64,000 nucleotides of DNA from the NCBI GenBank assembly GCA_965204695.1, contig OZ242007.1:3472001-3536000 (forward strand), in the 5' to 3' direction. Shown here piece by piece: positions 17,115 to 25,482 of this stretch (position 1 is the first letter of the stretch; each line of letters starts with the position of its first letter). The stretch comes from JAHEKD01 sp965204695 (GTDB taxonomy: Bacteria; Pseudomonadota; Gammaproteobacteria; Arenicellales; JAHEKD01). Position numbers and translations under genes: made by a program. The notes under the pieces were generated by a model. That model searched no databases, was not told where the DNA came from, and was given only the letters and a program-made list of their open reading frames with translations.

Positions 17115-18148
17115 TAATCACCGTCCTGATCATTAAATCCAATTTGTATGTTTAACGCTTTGGCTGATTGCTTGAATGTGTCTGTTAGCTTTAAATAGTC
17201 AGTGTATGCAACTTTTACTTTTTCTGGTGATTCTGTCACAGCTGTGAATAGATCAGGTTTGATTTCTATAATCGATTTTTTTAAGTTTTCAGTTTGTCTA
17301 TTAAGCGCCTTAGCAAGCATTAACTGATCATTTTTTTCGAGAAAATCGCTCAGACCTTGTTCAATGTATAAGAGTTGTTCAAATTTCTCAATCCCGGCCA
17401 GCATACTATCGGTAGATGCTCCACTACGCCATGATTCAGATTTATAAGGCAACGGTTGTTCAGTATTAATACCAGCTGGACGACTAAGTCGATTCTTGAT
17501 GGTAGCTTCAAAGTAACTAATTATTGATCTAAAAATTTTTTCCAGTGCTTCCGCTTGAGTAATTTTTCCATCCTTACCTTTAAATAGTTCGGCAAAAGAG
17601 ATACTCCACTCAGAAAGAATTTTTTCGTTGTCCTTAACAAGTTGCTGACTAAGCACTAATAAGTAATTACATCGTTCAGGTCTGTTTAAAAACTCATCGG
17701 CTATTTCTTGCTGAGATTTTTCACGATCAAATAAAAGATATTCAATGGTCGCAAGGCCACGGGCAGATACCGGTAATTTTTCTGCCGAAGTTAGATTGTT
17801 ATTCAGATTAGCTTTGATTTGATTTTTCCGGATCGGTAAGTAATGAATTTTTAGATCGACGTTATCTTCTATCATCGGGCCAAAATTAAATAATCTGACA
17901 CTGCTCCAATGTTTCATGGCATTAGCCCAGCGCGATTGCGTCTCAAGTATATTATTCGAATTTGGATCATCACAAAGTTTTTTAGTGCTTTGATCGAAGT
18001 GTTCAGCAGCCTCAAATGATGCTTCCAGGCTTGGGATAATAACTTGATCGGTGACAGTCCCAATAAATTGATCGATATTATTTTGACCAAAAACGACTTC
18101 TGCTTTAATTGCAGCAATCAGCATTAAGGCTATAAATCTAAATTTCAT
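17114..18148 (-). CDS. Imelysin-like periplasmic protein, second copy
   Basis: This 344-residue protein has a signal peptide ending near EVVFGQ. It is helical with the imelysin-family layout. At the position of the GxHxxE iron-binding motif it reads GLATIEYLLFD, keeping Glu but lacking His, as in the shorter, divergent imelysin of this operon type. It may bind a different ligand or act as a partner. Its start overlaps the upstream oxidoreductase stop by four bases (ATGA), indicating translational coupling. It is part of the Fur-associated operon starting at 20770. Confidence 0.8.
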   Translation of the reverse strand: MKFRFIALMLIAAIKAEVVFGQNNIDQFIGTVTDQVIIPSLEASFEAAEHFDQSTKKLCDDPNSNNILETQSRWANAMKHWSSVRLFNFGPMIEDNVDLKIHYLPIRKNQIKANLNNNLTSAEKLPVSARGLATIEYLLFDREKSQQEIADEFLNRPERCNYLLVLSQQLVKDNEKILSEWSISFAELFKGKDGKITQAEALEKIFRSIISYFEATIKNRLSRPAGINTEQPLPYKSESWRSGASTDSMLAGIEKFEQLLYIEQGLSDFLEKNDQLMLAKALNRQTENLKKSIIEIKPDLFTAVTESPEKVKVAYTDYLKLTDTFKQSAKALNIQIGFNDQDGD

Positions 18149-19506
18149 AATGACTCTAAAAATTCAATAAGGTTTCCGCGTTCTTCTGCTGACATTTCTA
18201 ATACTTCTTTCTTCGATGCTTCGGCTTCACCCCCGTGCCAGAGTATAGCCTCCATGAGATTTCTAGCGCGCCCGTCGTGTAGAAAGAATGTGTGTTGATT
18301 GACGGTTTCCACCAATCCAATTCCCCATAGCGGTGGTGTCCGCCATTCTCTGCCGTTTGCTTCAAAAGCTGGTCGATCATCTGCCAGGCCCTTACCCATA
18401 TCATGCAATAGTAAATCCGTGTAGGGATGGATCAGTTGATTACTTAATTCAGGAAATGCCTCATTGTCGCCGGTGATGATGTCAGTTTTGTGGCAGCCCG
18501 TGCAGCCGGCCTGATTAAACAGTTCCTGACCTTGTTGGACTTCAGGTTTATCTGCATTGCGTTGGGCAGGTACGGCGAGGTGGTGAGAATAAAAATCAAC
18601 GGTGGTTAAAATATCATCAGGGACTTCAGGGTTGCCACCATGAGGTCTATTTAAACAGTCTTGCTGATACTCAGTACAGGGTTGATTGGGGAAAAGAGAA
18701 GTAGTCAGCCCCATGTCACCATTAAAGGCGGCGGCTACTTGTTGTTTTATTGTAGGTTGTTCTGCTTTCCAACCAAAACGGCCGATAGCCTTATCAGTTT
18801 TACCAATTTCTTCGACCAGATTTACCTTGCCAGAAATGCCATCATTGTTTTCGTCCTCAGGGTCCGCAAAGTTCATTAATGTTTTCTCGTCAATGGCTTC
18901 CAATAATCCCAGCCCAATCATTGCCGGTGCGACTCGCAGTGAAGTTTCTAATTCCTGTTCGGGTTCACCATAAGCCCAATCTTCGATTTTCAGAATGGGT
19001 TTACGTAGTTGATAAGATGTGCCATCAGAAAATTCGCCATCGATATATTCATAATCTAGTTTTGGGTTGGCTTCAGCTGGCACATCTTCGATTGAACGAT
19101 TTTGTAGCTGATCACCATAAATTGGGTCGGGTTGCTGAGTATCTGCCACACTTAACCGCACTAGTAGAGCACGAAATGCTTCATCATCGGCGATAGGAGG
19201 GCGTCCACGCCCATCTTTGACATGGCAGGATTGGCAAGTGTTGGTAATGAAAATCGGACCTAAACCATCTCGGGCGGTAGTCGAAGCTGGTGCACTGACC
19301 CAGGGTTTAGTAAAAAAAGCATTACCGATAAAAAATTGATCACGTTTAGTAATTGGCAAATTAGCAGAAGGCAGGGAAAAAGCATTGTGATCAAATTGTC
19401 TGACGGTCGTTTGACCTGCCAGCAAACTGCGATTTTGTTTATCTACTGCTGCAGCAGCGAGAAATACAAAACTGGGAAGCCCAAAAAACACAAACAGCCC
19501 AGTCAA
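18145..19506 (-). CDS. Di-heme c-type oxidoreductase (DUF1111/thiol-oxidoreductase family)
   Basis: This is a periplasmic di-heme protein of the imelysin operon, with two heme c sites CQSCH and CTGCH. It also has a long conserved AFNGDMGLTTSLFPNQPC region and a C-terminal TFFLHDGRARNLMEAILWHGGEA block typical of the family. The frame is open up to 19731, but that part overlaps the imelysin gene. TTG 19506 or GTG 19491 gives a plausible signal peptide (TGLFVFFGLPSFVFLAAAA). The start is therefore uncertain, and it lies inside a terminator-like hairpin. The reaction is unproven; redox handling of iron is likely from context. Confidence 0.82.
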   Translation of the reverse strand: MTGLFVFFGLPSFVFLAAAAVDKQNRSLLAGQTTVRQFDHNAFSLPSANLPITKRDQFFIGNAFFTKPWVSAPASTTARDGLGPIFITNTCQSCHVKDGRGRPPIADDEAFRALLVRLSVADTQQPDPIYGDQLQNRSIEDVPAEANPKLDYEYIDGEFSDGTSYQLRKPILKIEDWAYGEPEQELETSLRVAPAMIGLGLLEAIDEKTLMNFADPEDENNDGISGKVNLVEEIGKTDKAIGRFGWKAEQPTIKQQVAAAFNGDMGLTTSLFPNQPCTEYQQDCLNRPHGGNPEVPDDILTTVDFYSHHLAVPAQRNADKPEVQQGQELFNQAGCTGCHKTDIITGDNEAFPELSNQLIHPYTDLLLHDMGKGLADDRPAFEANGREWRTPPLWGIGLVETVNQHTFFLHDGRARNLMEAILWHGGEAEASKKEVLEMSAEERGNLIEFLESL

Positions 19507-19520
19507 AAACCGGGCTGTTT
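19483..19520 (-). terminator. Terminator/attenuator between imelysin and oxidoreductase genes
   Basis: A perfect 9-bp stem, AAACAGCCC / GGGCTGTTT (19492-19500 with 19512-19520), is followed on the reverse strand by TTTTTT at 19483-19488. It lies 24 bp after the imelysin stop. It should cut expression of the three downstream genes relative to imelysin. Confidence 0.7.
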
Positions 19521-19543
19521 GCAAAGACCTGTTTAAACTTTTC

Positions 19544-20770
19544 TTAGCTATTAAACGAATCACTTGTTTCAGGTTCCAAGCTATCAATGCTAAGTGCAGC
19601 TGCAGCTTTTTCGATATCCACGGTTTGTGATTTAAGTGCATCAATTGCTGCACGAACTTGGTCATTTTGCTCAGGGTAATCCGGTAGGATTTGATGATCG
19701 AAATAAGTTCCAGTTTCAGCGGTGCTGCCAATTTGATCGACTTTCTCCATGGAATTATCTAATGCAGCTTTAAGTTGATTATCCAAATCTGCATCTTTTT
19801 CAGCAACCAGTTGCGACAAGGACGCGCCAGTGTGAGCGTTGCCTTTTGAATCGGTGTATTCACCCAAATAGACGTTACGGATGCCACGCGCGTTTTCAAT
19901 AATGTCAACATGAGTATTATCGCTAAAACATGAATGTTCGTCTTCTTGTGAGTTTGCCAGTAGCGCAACATTAATACGCTCACCAGCTAGCTCTCCTAAA
20001 CTTAAACTGCCCATACCAAACAGCATACGGCGGATCGCTTCGTTATTATCCAGGGCAACGAATTCGGCTCGGTAATTTTCAGCGTCCGGTGCCCAGTCAG
20101 CAACAATATCCTCCAAGTCAGAAACAAGCAAATCGGTTGCTGCTTTGAGATATTGACCGCGGCGATCACAATTGCCATTTGTGCAGCTATCACCACTTAA
20201 GTAATCCGTATGACTTCGCAAGCCCTGGTTTTGTGGTTCAGCATTTAAGTCTTGGCCCCAAAGTAAGAATTCAACAGCATGGTAACCGGTCGCAACATTA
20301 GCTTCTGAACCGCCAGCTTCCTGCATGCTGCGCAGTAGATCAGCATTGATTTCATCACTGCCGGCAATAATATTGGCAGCCCCAAATTCATTGCCTTCCT
20401 CGTATTCATAGGCTGCAGTATCAACATAGTCAATCAAACCTTCATCCAAAGGCCAGGCATTCACTTGGCCTTCCCAGTCATCAACGTTGGCATTACCAAA
20501 ACGGTACACTTCAGTTTGCCCATAGGGTACACGTGATGCTTTCCAGGCCTCTTTTGCAGCTTGATGGGTTGCTTCATTTGGGTCAGCGATAAACGTATCG
20601 ATGGCTGACTGCAATGATTTAGCTGTATCCAAAGAGTCGCTGTACATAATGTGTGCAAGTTCAGCATAATGATCTTTAACTTGCTGTTGCAATGCTTCGT
20701 TAGCTTGACTAGCTAGTGAAAATTGTAGTCCTGCAGTCGCCAAAATAATAGGTAAAGATTTTTTCAACAT
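19544..20770 (-). CDS. Imelysin (M75-like periplasmic iron-associated protein)
   Basis: This 408-residue protein has a signal peptide (KSLPIILATAGLQFSLASQA). The hallmark GxHxxE motif is present as GYHAVEFLLWGQD, with the duplicated four-helix imelysin architecture around it. The family resembles IcmP/insulin-cleaving membrane protein and EfeO-type proteins and is linked to iron uptake; peptidase activity is doubtful. It is the first gene of a four-gene operon and reads away from a Fur box at 20837-20855 shared with a divergent iron-binding protein gene, so iron repression is likely. A terminator-like hairpin directly downstream suggests it is the most highly expressed gene of the operon. Confidence 0.9.
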   Translation of the reverse strand: MLKKSLPIILATAGLQFSLASQANEALQQQVKDHYAELAHIMYSDSLDTAKSLQSAIDTFIADPNEATHQAAKEAWKASRVPYGQTEVYRFGNANVDDWEGQVNAWPLDEGLIDYVDTAAYEYEEGNEFGAANIIAGSDEINADLLRSMQEAGGSEANVATGYHAVEFLLWGQDLNAEPQNQGLRSHTDYLSGDSCTNGNCDRRGQYLKAATDLLVSDLEDIVADWAPDAENYRAEFVALDNNEAIRRMLFGMGSLSLGELAGERINVALLANSQEDEHSCFSDNTHVDIIENARGIRNVYLGEYTDSKGNAHTGASLSQLVAEKDADLDNQLKAALDNSMEKVDQIGSTAETGTYFDHQILPDYPEQNDQVRAAIDALKSQTVDIEKAAAALSIDSLEPETSDSFNS

Positions 20771-20836
20771 TCTTGTGCTCCAAATTTCTAGATTGATGGT
20801 TAATGATTGAATGAGTGATAGTATAGAAATAATTCA

Positions 20837-20855
20837 AATGAGAATCAATCTCATT
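20837..20855. promoter_or_regulatory. Fur box between imelysin and FbpA-type genes
   Basis: AATGAGAATCAATCTCATT is a perfect dyad (7-bp arms, 5-bp centre) closely matching the Fur consensus. It lies in the divergent intergenic region, so Fur-Fe(II) could repress both directions. Confidence 0.85.
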
Positions 20856-20923
20856 CGTATTGACATTAGCAGTTCTGTGAAGTTAAAGTAACGAGCCCAA
20901 AGTTTAATAGGATTATCAAGACG

Positions 20924-21943
20924 ATGAAAAAGTTGATTTTGTCTATAGCAGCCTTAATGACTGGTTTGACATCAATCACGATTTTTGCAATGAGTGAAGT
21001 TAATGTTTATTCCTATCGGCAAGAATTTTTGATGGAACCGCTATATAAGGCATTTACCGATGAAACTGGCATTAAAGTAAATACTGTCTACTTGAAAAAG
21101 GGCATGATAGAACGCCTGCAGCAAGAAGGTGACAACAGCCCGGGTGATGTCATTTTAACAGTTGATATTGGTCGTTTAACTGATTCCGTCAATGCAGGTG
21201 TAACGCAACCAGTTGAAAGTGATGTATTGAATCAAAACATCCCTGAAAATTATCGTGATCCGGATGGTCAATGGTTTGGTTTGACGGGTCGAGCACGTAT
21301 GGTGGTGGCCTCCAAGGATCGAGTTGATCCAGCAGACATAACATCTTACGAAGTGTTGGCAGACCCTAAATTCGCCGGGAAAATTTGCACCCGCTCAGGG
21401 AAACATGCCTACATGGTCGCCTTGACTGCTTCAGTGATTGCTCACGCAGGTCCAGAGGCGGCTGAAGAATGGTTGGCCGGTGTGAAGAACAATCTCGCTC
21501 GCAAACCACAAGGTAACGACCGTGCTCAAGTGAAAGCCATTAAAGAAGGTGAATGTGATATTGCTATCATCAATTCTTACTACATGGGTAAGATGCTTAA
21601 TGATGATAAAGGCGAGCAACAAGCCTGGGCTGATTCAGTTAATGTCATTTTTCCTAACCAAGATGATCGTGGCACACATATGAATATCAGCGGTATCGCC
21701 ATGACTAAGTCTGCGCCTAACAAAGAAAATGCATTGAAACTGATGGAATTTCTTTCTAGTGATGAAGCCCAAAAAATCTACGCGGAAGTCAATTATGAAT
21801 ATCCTGTCAATCCAAATGTTGCCCGCTCAGAACTGGTCAGTTCCTGGGGTGACTTCAAAGAGGATAATCTTGCCTTGGCAGAAATTGCCAGCCATAGAGC
21901 AGATGCTTCAAAATTGGCTGACAAAGTCGGCTACGACGAATAA
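20924..21943 (+). CDS. Periplasmic Fe(III)-binding protein of an ABC importer (FbpA/FutA type)
   Basis: This 339-residue protein has a signal peptide (KKLILSIAALMTGLTSITIFAMS). The mature start VNVYSYRQEFLMEPLYKAFTDETGI is the family's hallmark. The paired tyrosines that ligate ferric iron are in INSYYMGKM, with further family blocks GLTGRARMVVAS and MNISGIAMTKSAPN. It delivers Fe(III) to an FbpBC-type permease, but no permease or ATPase gene follows; a terminator sits 55 bp downstream. It must therefore work with a transporter encoded elsewhere. A Fur box upstream supports iron repression. Confidence 0.92.
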   Translation: MKKLILSIAALMTGLTSITIFAMSEVNVYSYRQEFLMEPLYKAFTDETGIKVNTVYLKKGMIERLQQEGDNSPGDVILTVDIGRLTDSVNAGVTQPVESDVLNQNIPENYRDPDGQWFGLTGRARMVVASKDRVDPADITSYEVLADPKFAGKICTRSGKHAYMVALTASVIAHAGPEAAEEWLAGVKNNLARKPQGNDRAQVKAIKEGECDIAIINSYYMGKMLNDDKGEQQAWADSVNVIFPNQDDRGTHMNISGIAMTKSAPNKENALKLMEFLSSDEAQKIYAEVNYEYPVNPNVARSELVSSWGDFKEDNLALAEIASHRADASKLADKVGYDE

Positions 21944-21997
21944 GTAAAGAATATTATAAAAATAAGATCCTTTTTTAATCTCTCATAGTTCATGTCG

Positions 21998-22023
21998 CCC
22001 GCTGCAAGTCAGCGGGTTTTTTT
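21998..22023 (+). terminator. Rho-independent terminator after the Fe(III)-binding protein gene
   Basis: CCCGCTG / CAGCGGG stem with a 5-nt loop is followed directly by seven T residues. Confidence 0.85.
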
Positions 22024-22037
22024 AATTAAATATTGCA

Positions 22038-22062
22038 AATGATAATAAGAATAATTATCATT
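22038..22062. promoter_or_regulatory. Fur-box-like site upstream of the porin gene
   Basis: AATGATAAT and ATTATCATT arms in inverse orientation surround a 7-bp AT centre. The site lies about 100 bp before the porin start, and iron repression of the porin is likely. Confidence 0.75.
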
Positions 22063-22160
22063 TGTATTATCTTAATAATCTCATCAACCGAGGTTAAAGA
22101 TTACGATCATTTGCCATTTGGCGATTGAATTTAATATCGTTATTTCAAAGAGAGGACTTT

Positions 22161-23138
22161 ATGTTCAAGAAGACTATCATCTCGTGTGCGGTAGCCGCCA
22201 CGATTATTCCAGTATCAGCGCCAGTCATCGCTGACGACCCAACTTTATATGGTCGGGTACGTCTTGGTGTGCTTGTCAGTGATGTCGACAATGAGGACAC
22301 AACCACTGATCTTGCCAACGTATCGTCGCGTTTTGGGATTAAGGGTTCCGAGGATTTAGGTAATGGACTAAAAGCGGTTTATCGCTATGAGTTTGGTGTT
22401 AATGCTGATACAGGCAGTATTAGGTCACAAGATCGTCAGCGTTTATCCTATGTCGGCTTAGATGGTGGTTTTGGCCGTATTGTTTTAGGCACCGATGACT
22501 CTGCAGTAGATGTCGCATCCGGTTACATTGATCCGACAGAAGATCTTGGTGATAACATTAATCCATTCACGGGTCGGGCCGATAATCTTGTTCAATACAG
22601 TTTTGCTACTGATAGTGTAGAAGCTATTTTCGGTGTGCAGATTGATGGTGACGACCGTGCTAGCGACAGTGGTGTGGATGAATACTATGCTTCATTACAG
22701 TATTTCACAGGTGGTTTAACAGCAGGTGTATTTTACGAGAAAAATGGTGATCGAGATGCCGTTGTTGAAGCAGGTGAAGTAACCGAAGAAGCCGAAGAAG
22801 AAATTGATCGTATCGGTGCGGGGCTGATCTATGAAGCGGGTCAGTTTCGAGTGGGCGCGCTTTATGCACAGGAAGATGATGGTTCTTCAGAAGATTACAC
22901 TGGTTATGGTGTCAGCCTAGAGTACTCACCCACCGATAAAACGAGTTACGGCATCGTTTATCAAGTTGCCGAAGACGATGATGATCCAAGCATTGATGCG
23001 GATTACACAATTCTGACAGCTAAATATTTTCTCAGTGCGCGTACCTCATTATTTGGTGAATATCTGCACACTAATTTTGACTCTGATGAAGAAAATGATT
23101 CAGATGACCTGCTAATCGGATTAAGACACGACTTCTAA
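22161..23138 (+). CDS. Gram-negative general porin (outer-membrane beta-barrel)
   Basis: From ATG 22161 it encodes 325 residues: signal peptide FKKTIISCAVAATIIPVSAPVIA, then a mature start LYGRVRLGVLVSD typical of trimeric porins. FGIKGSEDLGNGLKAVYRYEFG and LSYVGLDGGFGRIVLGTDD are classic porin blocks. It ends with a terminal Phe (LIGLRHDF), needed for BAM-dependent assembly. The frame is open upstream to a TTG at 22125, but GAGAGG just before 22161 and the signal peptide fix this start. A Fur-like box upstream suggests it is induced under iron limitation. Confidence 0.92.
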   Translation: MFKKTIISCAVAATIIPVSAPVIADDPTLYGRVRLGVLVSDVDNEDTTTDLANVSSRFGIKGSEDLGNGLKAVYRYEFGVNADTGSIRSQDRQRLSYVGLDGGFGRIVLGTDDSAVDVASGYIDPTEDLGDNINPFTGRADNLVQYSFATDSVEAIFGVQIDGDDRASDSGVDEYYASLQYFTGGLTAGVFYEKNGDRDAVVEAGEVTEEAEEEIDRIGAGLIYEAGQFRVGALYAQEDDGSSEDYTGYGVSLEYSPTDKTSYGIVYQVAEDDDDPSIDADYTILTAKYFLSARTSLFGEYLHTNFDSDEENDSDDLLIGLRHDF

Positions 23139-23164
23139 ATCGAGTATTAACTTCTCGACCTTCA

Positions 23165-23196
23165 ACGGGTAGCTACTCCAGCTACCCGTTTTTTTA
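23165..23196 (+). terminator. Rho-independent terminator after the porin gene
   Basis: ACGGGTAGC / GCTACCCGT forms a perfect 9-bp stem with a 7-nt loop, then a run of seven T residues. Confidence 0.88.
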
Positions 23197-23271
23197 ATTG
23201 TCCAAGATTAAATAAAATGGTAACTAAAGAAGTTCTCTTGTTGAGAGTAGATGCTAGATTCTAGTTATTAG

Positions 23272-23628
23272 CTATAAAAAATACTTCTCGAGCAGTTTGT
23301 GTTCTTTTGATAGGGTTTGGGTCTTTAAAATTTCTTCTTTGGTATAAGCCAATGCTCTAAGTCGAATTAAAATACGACTTAGATTTTCGCTGCAAAGTTT
23401 GCGCCAGCCATAAGGGAGTAGGGTATCGCACATGGTTTCTAACAACAGATTATATTCAGTCAGATAGACATCTATTGCTGAGTCCACAGAGTATTTGCGG
23501 ATAACATTTTGACCGGACTCCAAATACTCATTAATTGCATCTGTATTTTGAGGGGTGCGGCAGTATCGCACCCGCCGCGCATGTTTGTACCATTTTGCTA
23601 TAACAACACATTCTAATTGGGTGGCCAT
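23272..23628 (-). CDS. Hypothetical protein, possibly FagA-like (Fur-associated)
   Basis: This 118-residue cytoplasmic protein has a pattern of W...R.R.CRTP followed by AINEYLESGQNV. That recalls the small Fur-associated FagA protein of pseudomonads, but the match is from memory and weak. It is helical, with no signal peptide. A Fur-box-like site at 23695-23716 lies ~70 bp upstream of its start, so iron-repressed expression is likely. Its genomic neighbours are all iron-related or Fur-marked. Function is unknown. Confidence 0.5.
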   Translation of the reverse strand: MATQLECVVIAKWYKHARRVRYCRTPQNTDAINEYLESGQNVIRKYSVDSAIDVYLTEYNLLLETMCDTLLPYGWRKLCSENLSRILIRLRALAYTKEEILKTQTLSKEHKLLEKYFL

Positions 23629-23694
23629 TAGTATTAATTCTCAGGTTATTTTTAACTTAATTAAAATAAAAAATTGACAAAGACGTCTAAATGC

Positions 23695-23716
23695 AAATAA
23701 TAATCATTCTCATTTG
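23695..23716. promoter_or_regulatory. Fur-box-like site between the 118-aa gene and the ybaN unit
   Basis: AATAATAATCATTCTCATTT resembles the Fur consensus (repeated NAT(A/T)AT units). It stands between divergent transcription units and could serve either or both. Confidence 0.7.
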
Positions 23717-23818
23717 TAAAAGCAACTAGGTAACTATGGATGTCGAATTATTTATTATTCAGTAGTAAGACCTTGCTGAATTTGTTAGTAACCGCCAAAG
23801 TGCTGGAAAGAGGAGTCA

Positions 23819-23846
23819 AGTGATACAGGATAATTCCTGTATCACT
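23819..23846. repeat. Perfect 12-bp palindrome with 4-nt loop
   Basis: AGTGATACAGGA and TCCTGTATCACT flank TAAT. There is no T-run after it, so it is unlikely to be an intrinsic terminator. It lies 33 bp before a 44-aa gene coupled to ybaN. It could be a regulator's operator or a structured mRNA leader. Confidence 0.6.
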
Positions 23847-23878
23847 CATCCTTTAGAGCCCGTTTTCAGGTGGCGGAA

Positions 23879-24013
23879 ATGAAAAAGAACTATTTATTCT
23901 GGTTAATTATTATACTGGTAATGGTTTTTGACGATGCCAATACTATGCACGACGGACTCAGGATGATCGAGTCCTTCTATATTCCAATAGAATTTTACTT
24001 TTTTGAGGAGTGA
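23879..24013 (+). CDS. Small single-span membrane protein, 44 aa
   Basis: ATG 23879 to TGA 24013. The N-terminal half is a membrane segment (KKNYLFWLIIILVMVF) followed by a short acidic tail. The stop overlaps the GTG start of the DUF454 gene by four bases (GTGA), and a GAGG ribosome site for that gene lies inside its end, so the two are translationally coupled. This coupling is the main reason to believe the gene is real. Function is unknown. Confidence 0.55.
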   Translation: MKKNYLFWLIIILVMVFDDANTMHDGLRMIESFYIPIEFYFFEE

Positions 24014-24435
24014 TTGAATTGATAATGACTGTTAGTGATATAAGTCGAATGTTTTGGTTAGTGATAGGGATTGTGTCTCTGGGCTGCGGTATTGCTGGCA
24101 CTGTATTACCGTTAGTTCCGACAACCCCCTTTGTTTTGGTTTCTGTATTCGCCTTTGCAAAATCTTCACCACGACTGCATGCTTGGCTCATTAATCACCC
24201 AAAATTTGGCCCGTTAATTCAAAACTGGCAGCGTCATGGCGCTATCGATAGAAGAACAAAAAAGATTGCATTAACTGTAATGATCCTCACGCCAATCATT
24301 ACCTGGTTAGTTGGTGGCTCAAATCTAGTAGTACTGGTTCAGATTGCAGTTTTGTCTTGTTCTGCAATTTTCATCATTACACGCCCAGAAGTAGGTTCAG
24401 TAAAAAGCGCAAAAAGTAACGAAATAATCTACTAG
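24010..24435 (+). CDS. ybaN: DUF454 (YbaN-like) inner-membrane protein
   Basis: This 141-residue protein has the family signature GCGIAGTVLPLVPTTPFVLVSVFAFAKSSPRLHAWL in its first half and a second pair of membrane helices (VMILTPIITWLV, LVVLVQIAVLSCSAIFII). YbaN/DUF454 proteins are small integral membrane proteins with no established function. In some bacteria they occur beside heme or iron genes, which fits this block. The start is GTG 24010, overlapping the small upstream gene; ATG 24025 is an alternative. Confidence 0.85.
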   Translation: MIELIMTVSDISRMFWLVIGIVSLGCGIAGTVLPLVPTTPFVLVSVFAFAKSSPRLHAWLINHPKFGPLIQNWQRHGAIDRRTKKIALTVMILTPIITWLVGGSNLVVLVQIAVLSCSAIFIITRPEVGSVKSAKSNEIIY

Positions 24436-24477
24436 CATCCAGTCAGGTTTTGAGACCTATAAAGTCAAGCATAGTCA

Positions 24478-25344
24478 ATGCCTGATCCAACATTTAAAAA
24501 AGCCAAAAGTATAGTCTTCATATTACTTGCGGTTGCCGTGTTTGCGTTGACTACTTTGATGGCAAAGGCGCTCGGTACGCCAACTTTAGGGCAATCGTTA
24601 CATCCATTACAAATATCTGCGGGCCGTTTTTGTTTTGCATTAATCTTTGTTGCACCTGTTTTTTTCCTTAGAGGGCGAAATTCACCGACCATCAGCTGGT
24701 CATTACATATCGGGCGATCAATTCTAGGGTGGTTGGGAGTGACTTGTCTATTCGCTGCAAGCGCTCAGATCCCATTGTCTGATGCAAATGCAGTAAATTT
24801 TTTAAGTGTAATTGTGACCATGGTACTTTCAATTTATTTACTGAGAGAACATGTTACAGCCACACGCTGGGTAGCAGCGGCGGTGAGTCTGATCGGTGCT
24901 TTGATAATTATTCGACCCGGCACAGATGCTTTCCAACCAGCAGCTTTACTGGCTGTTTTTGCGGCATTGTTTACTGGTATTGAAATGATCTTCATTAAAC
25001 TATTAAGTGATAGAGATCGACCATTTGTGATTTTGATGATTAACAACACAATGGGCGCAATAATTTCGTTATCAGCAGCTTTATATTTCTGGATTACACC
25101 AAATTTGCAGCAATGGCTTGTGTTAGCAGGAATTGGCCTGGCAATGGCATTTGTGCAGTTTTTTAATATTCTTGCTTTAAGAATAAGCGAGGCTAGCTGG
25201 ATTACACCGTTCTGGTATGCGACGCCTGCCTTTGCAGCATTTTATGATTTATGGTTATTTCATCAGCCTCTATCTTTATTTAGCGTCTTAGGTATTGTGC
25301 TGATTATCATCGGTGGGGGTATTATTTCTTCCACCAGAAAATAA
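24478..25344 (+). CDS. EamA/DMT-superfamily permease
   Basis: This 288-residue protein has about ten hydrophobic helices and two EamA repeats (each roughly 140 residues). The signature FCFALIFVAPVFFL...LGWLGVTCLFAASAQIPLSDANAVNFLSVIVTMVLS lies in the first half. Members export or exchange small metabolites such as amino acids, nucleobases or S-adenosylmethionine; the substrate cannot be told here. It is a single gene with no clear Fur site. A 12-bp inverted repeat after its stop may end transcription. Confidence 0.85.
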   Translation: MPDPTFKKAKSIVFILLAVAVFALTTLMAKALGTPTLGQSLHPLQISAGRFCFALIFVAPVFFLRGRNSPTISWSLHIGRSILGWLGVTCLFAASAQIPLSDANAVNFLSVIVTMVLSIYLLREHVTATRWVAAAVSLIGALIIIRPGTDAFQPAALLAVFAALFTGIEMIFIKLLSDRDRPFVILMINNTMGAIISLSAALYFWITPNLQQWLVLAGIGLAMAFVQFFNILALRISEASWITPFWYATPAFAAFYDLWLFHQPLSLFSVLGIVLIIIGGGIISSTRK

Positions 25345-25378
25345 TAGTGAGAAATTTGATTAGTTTTGATTCTGAAAT

Positions 25379-25419
25379 CCACTACACAACAAGCCTAAGG
25401 GTGTTTAGTTGTGTAGTGG
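25379..25419. repeat. 12-bp inverted repeat between convergent eamA and ferritin genes
   Basis: CCACTACACAAC and GTTGTGTAGTGG are perfect complements around a 17-nt loop. No T-run follows on either strand. The position between two convergent genes suits a bidirectional terminator or mRNA-stabilising hairpin. Confidence 0.5.
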
Positions 25420-25482
25420 TAAGTAAGTTTCTCTGTAAGTCGAGGATAAGTTTATCGATCGCAGTGCAGAATTAAAATTGGT

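Noticed and set aside
19507..19731. N-terminal extension of the di-heme oxidoreductase
   Set aside because: It overlaps the imelysin coding region in another frame and does not resemble the family; a signal peptide begins near 19506.
22125..22160. TTG start for the porin
   Set aside because: A ribosome site and a proper signal peptide place the start at 22161.
23819..23846. Intrinsic terminator
   Set aside because: The stem is perfect, but no T-run follows on either strand.
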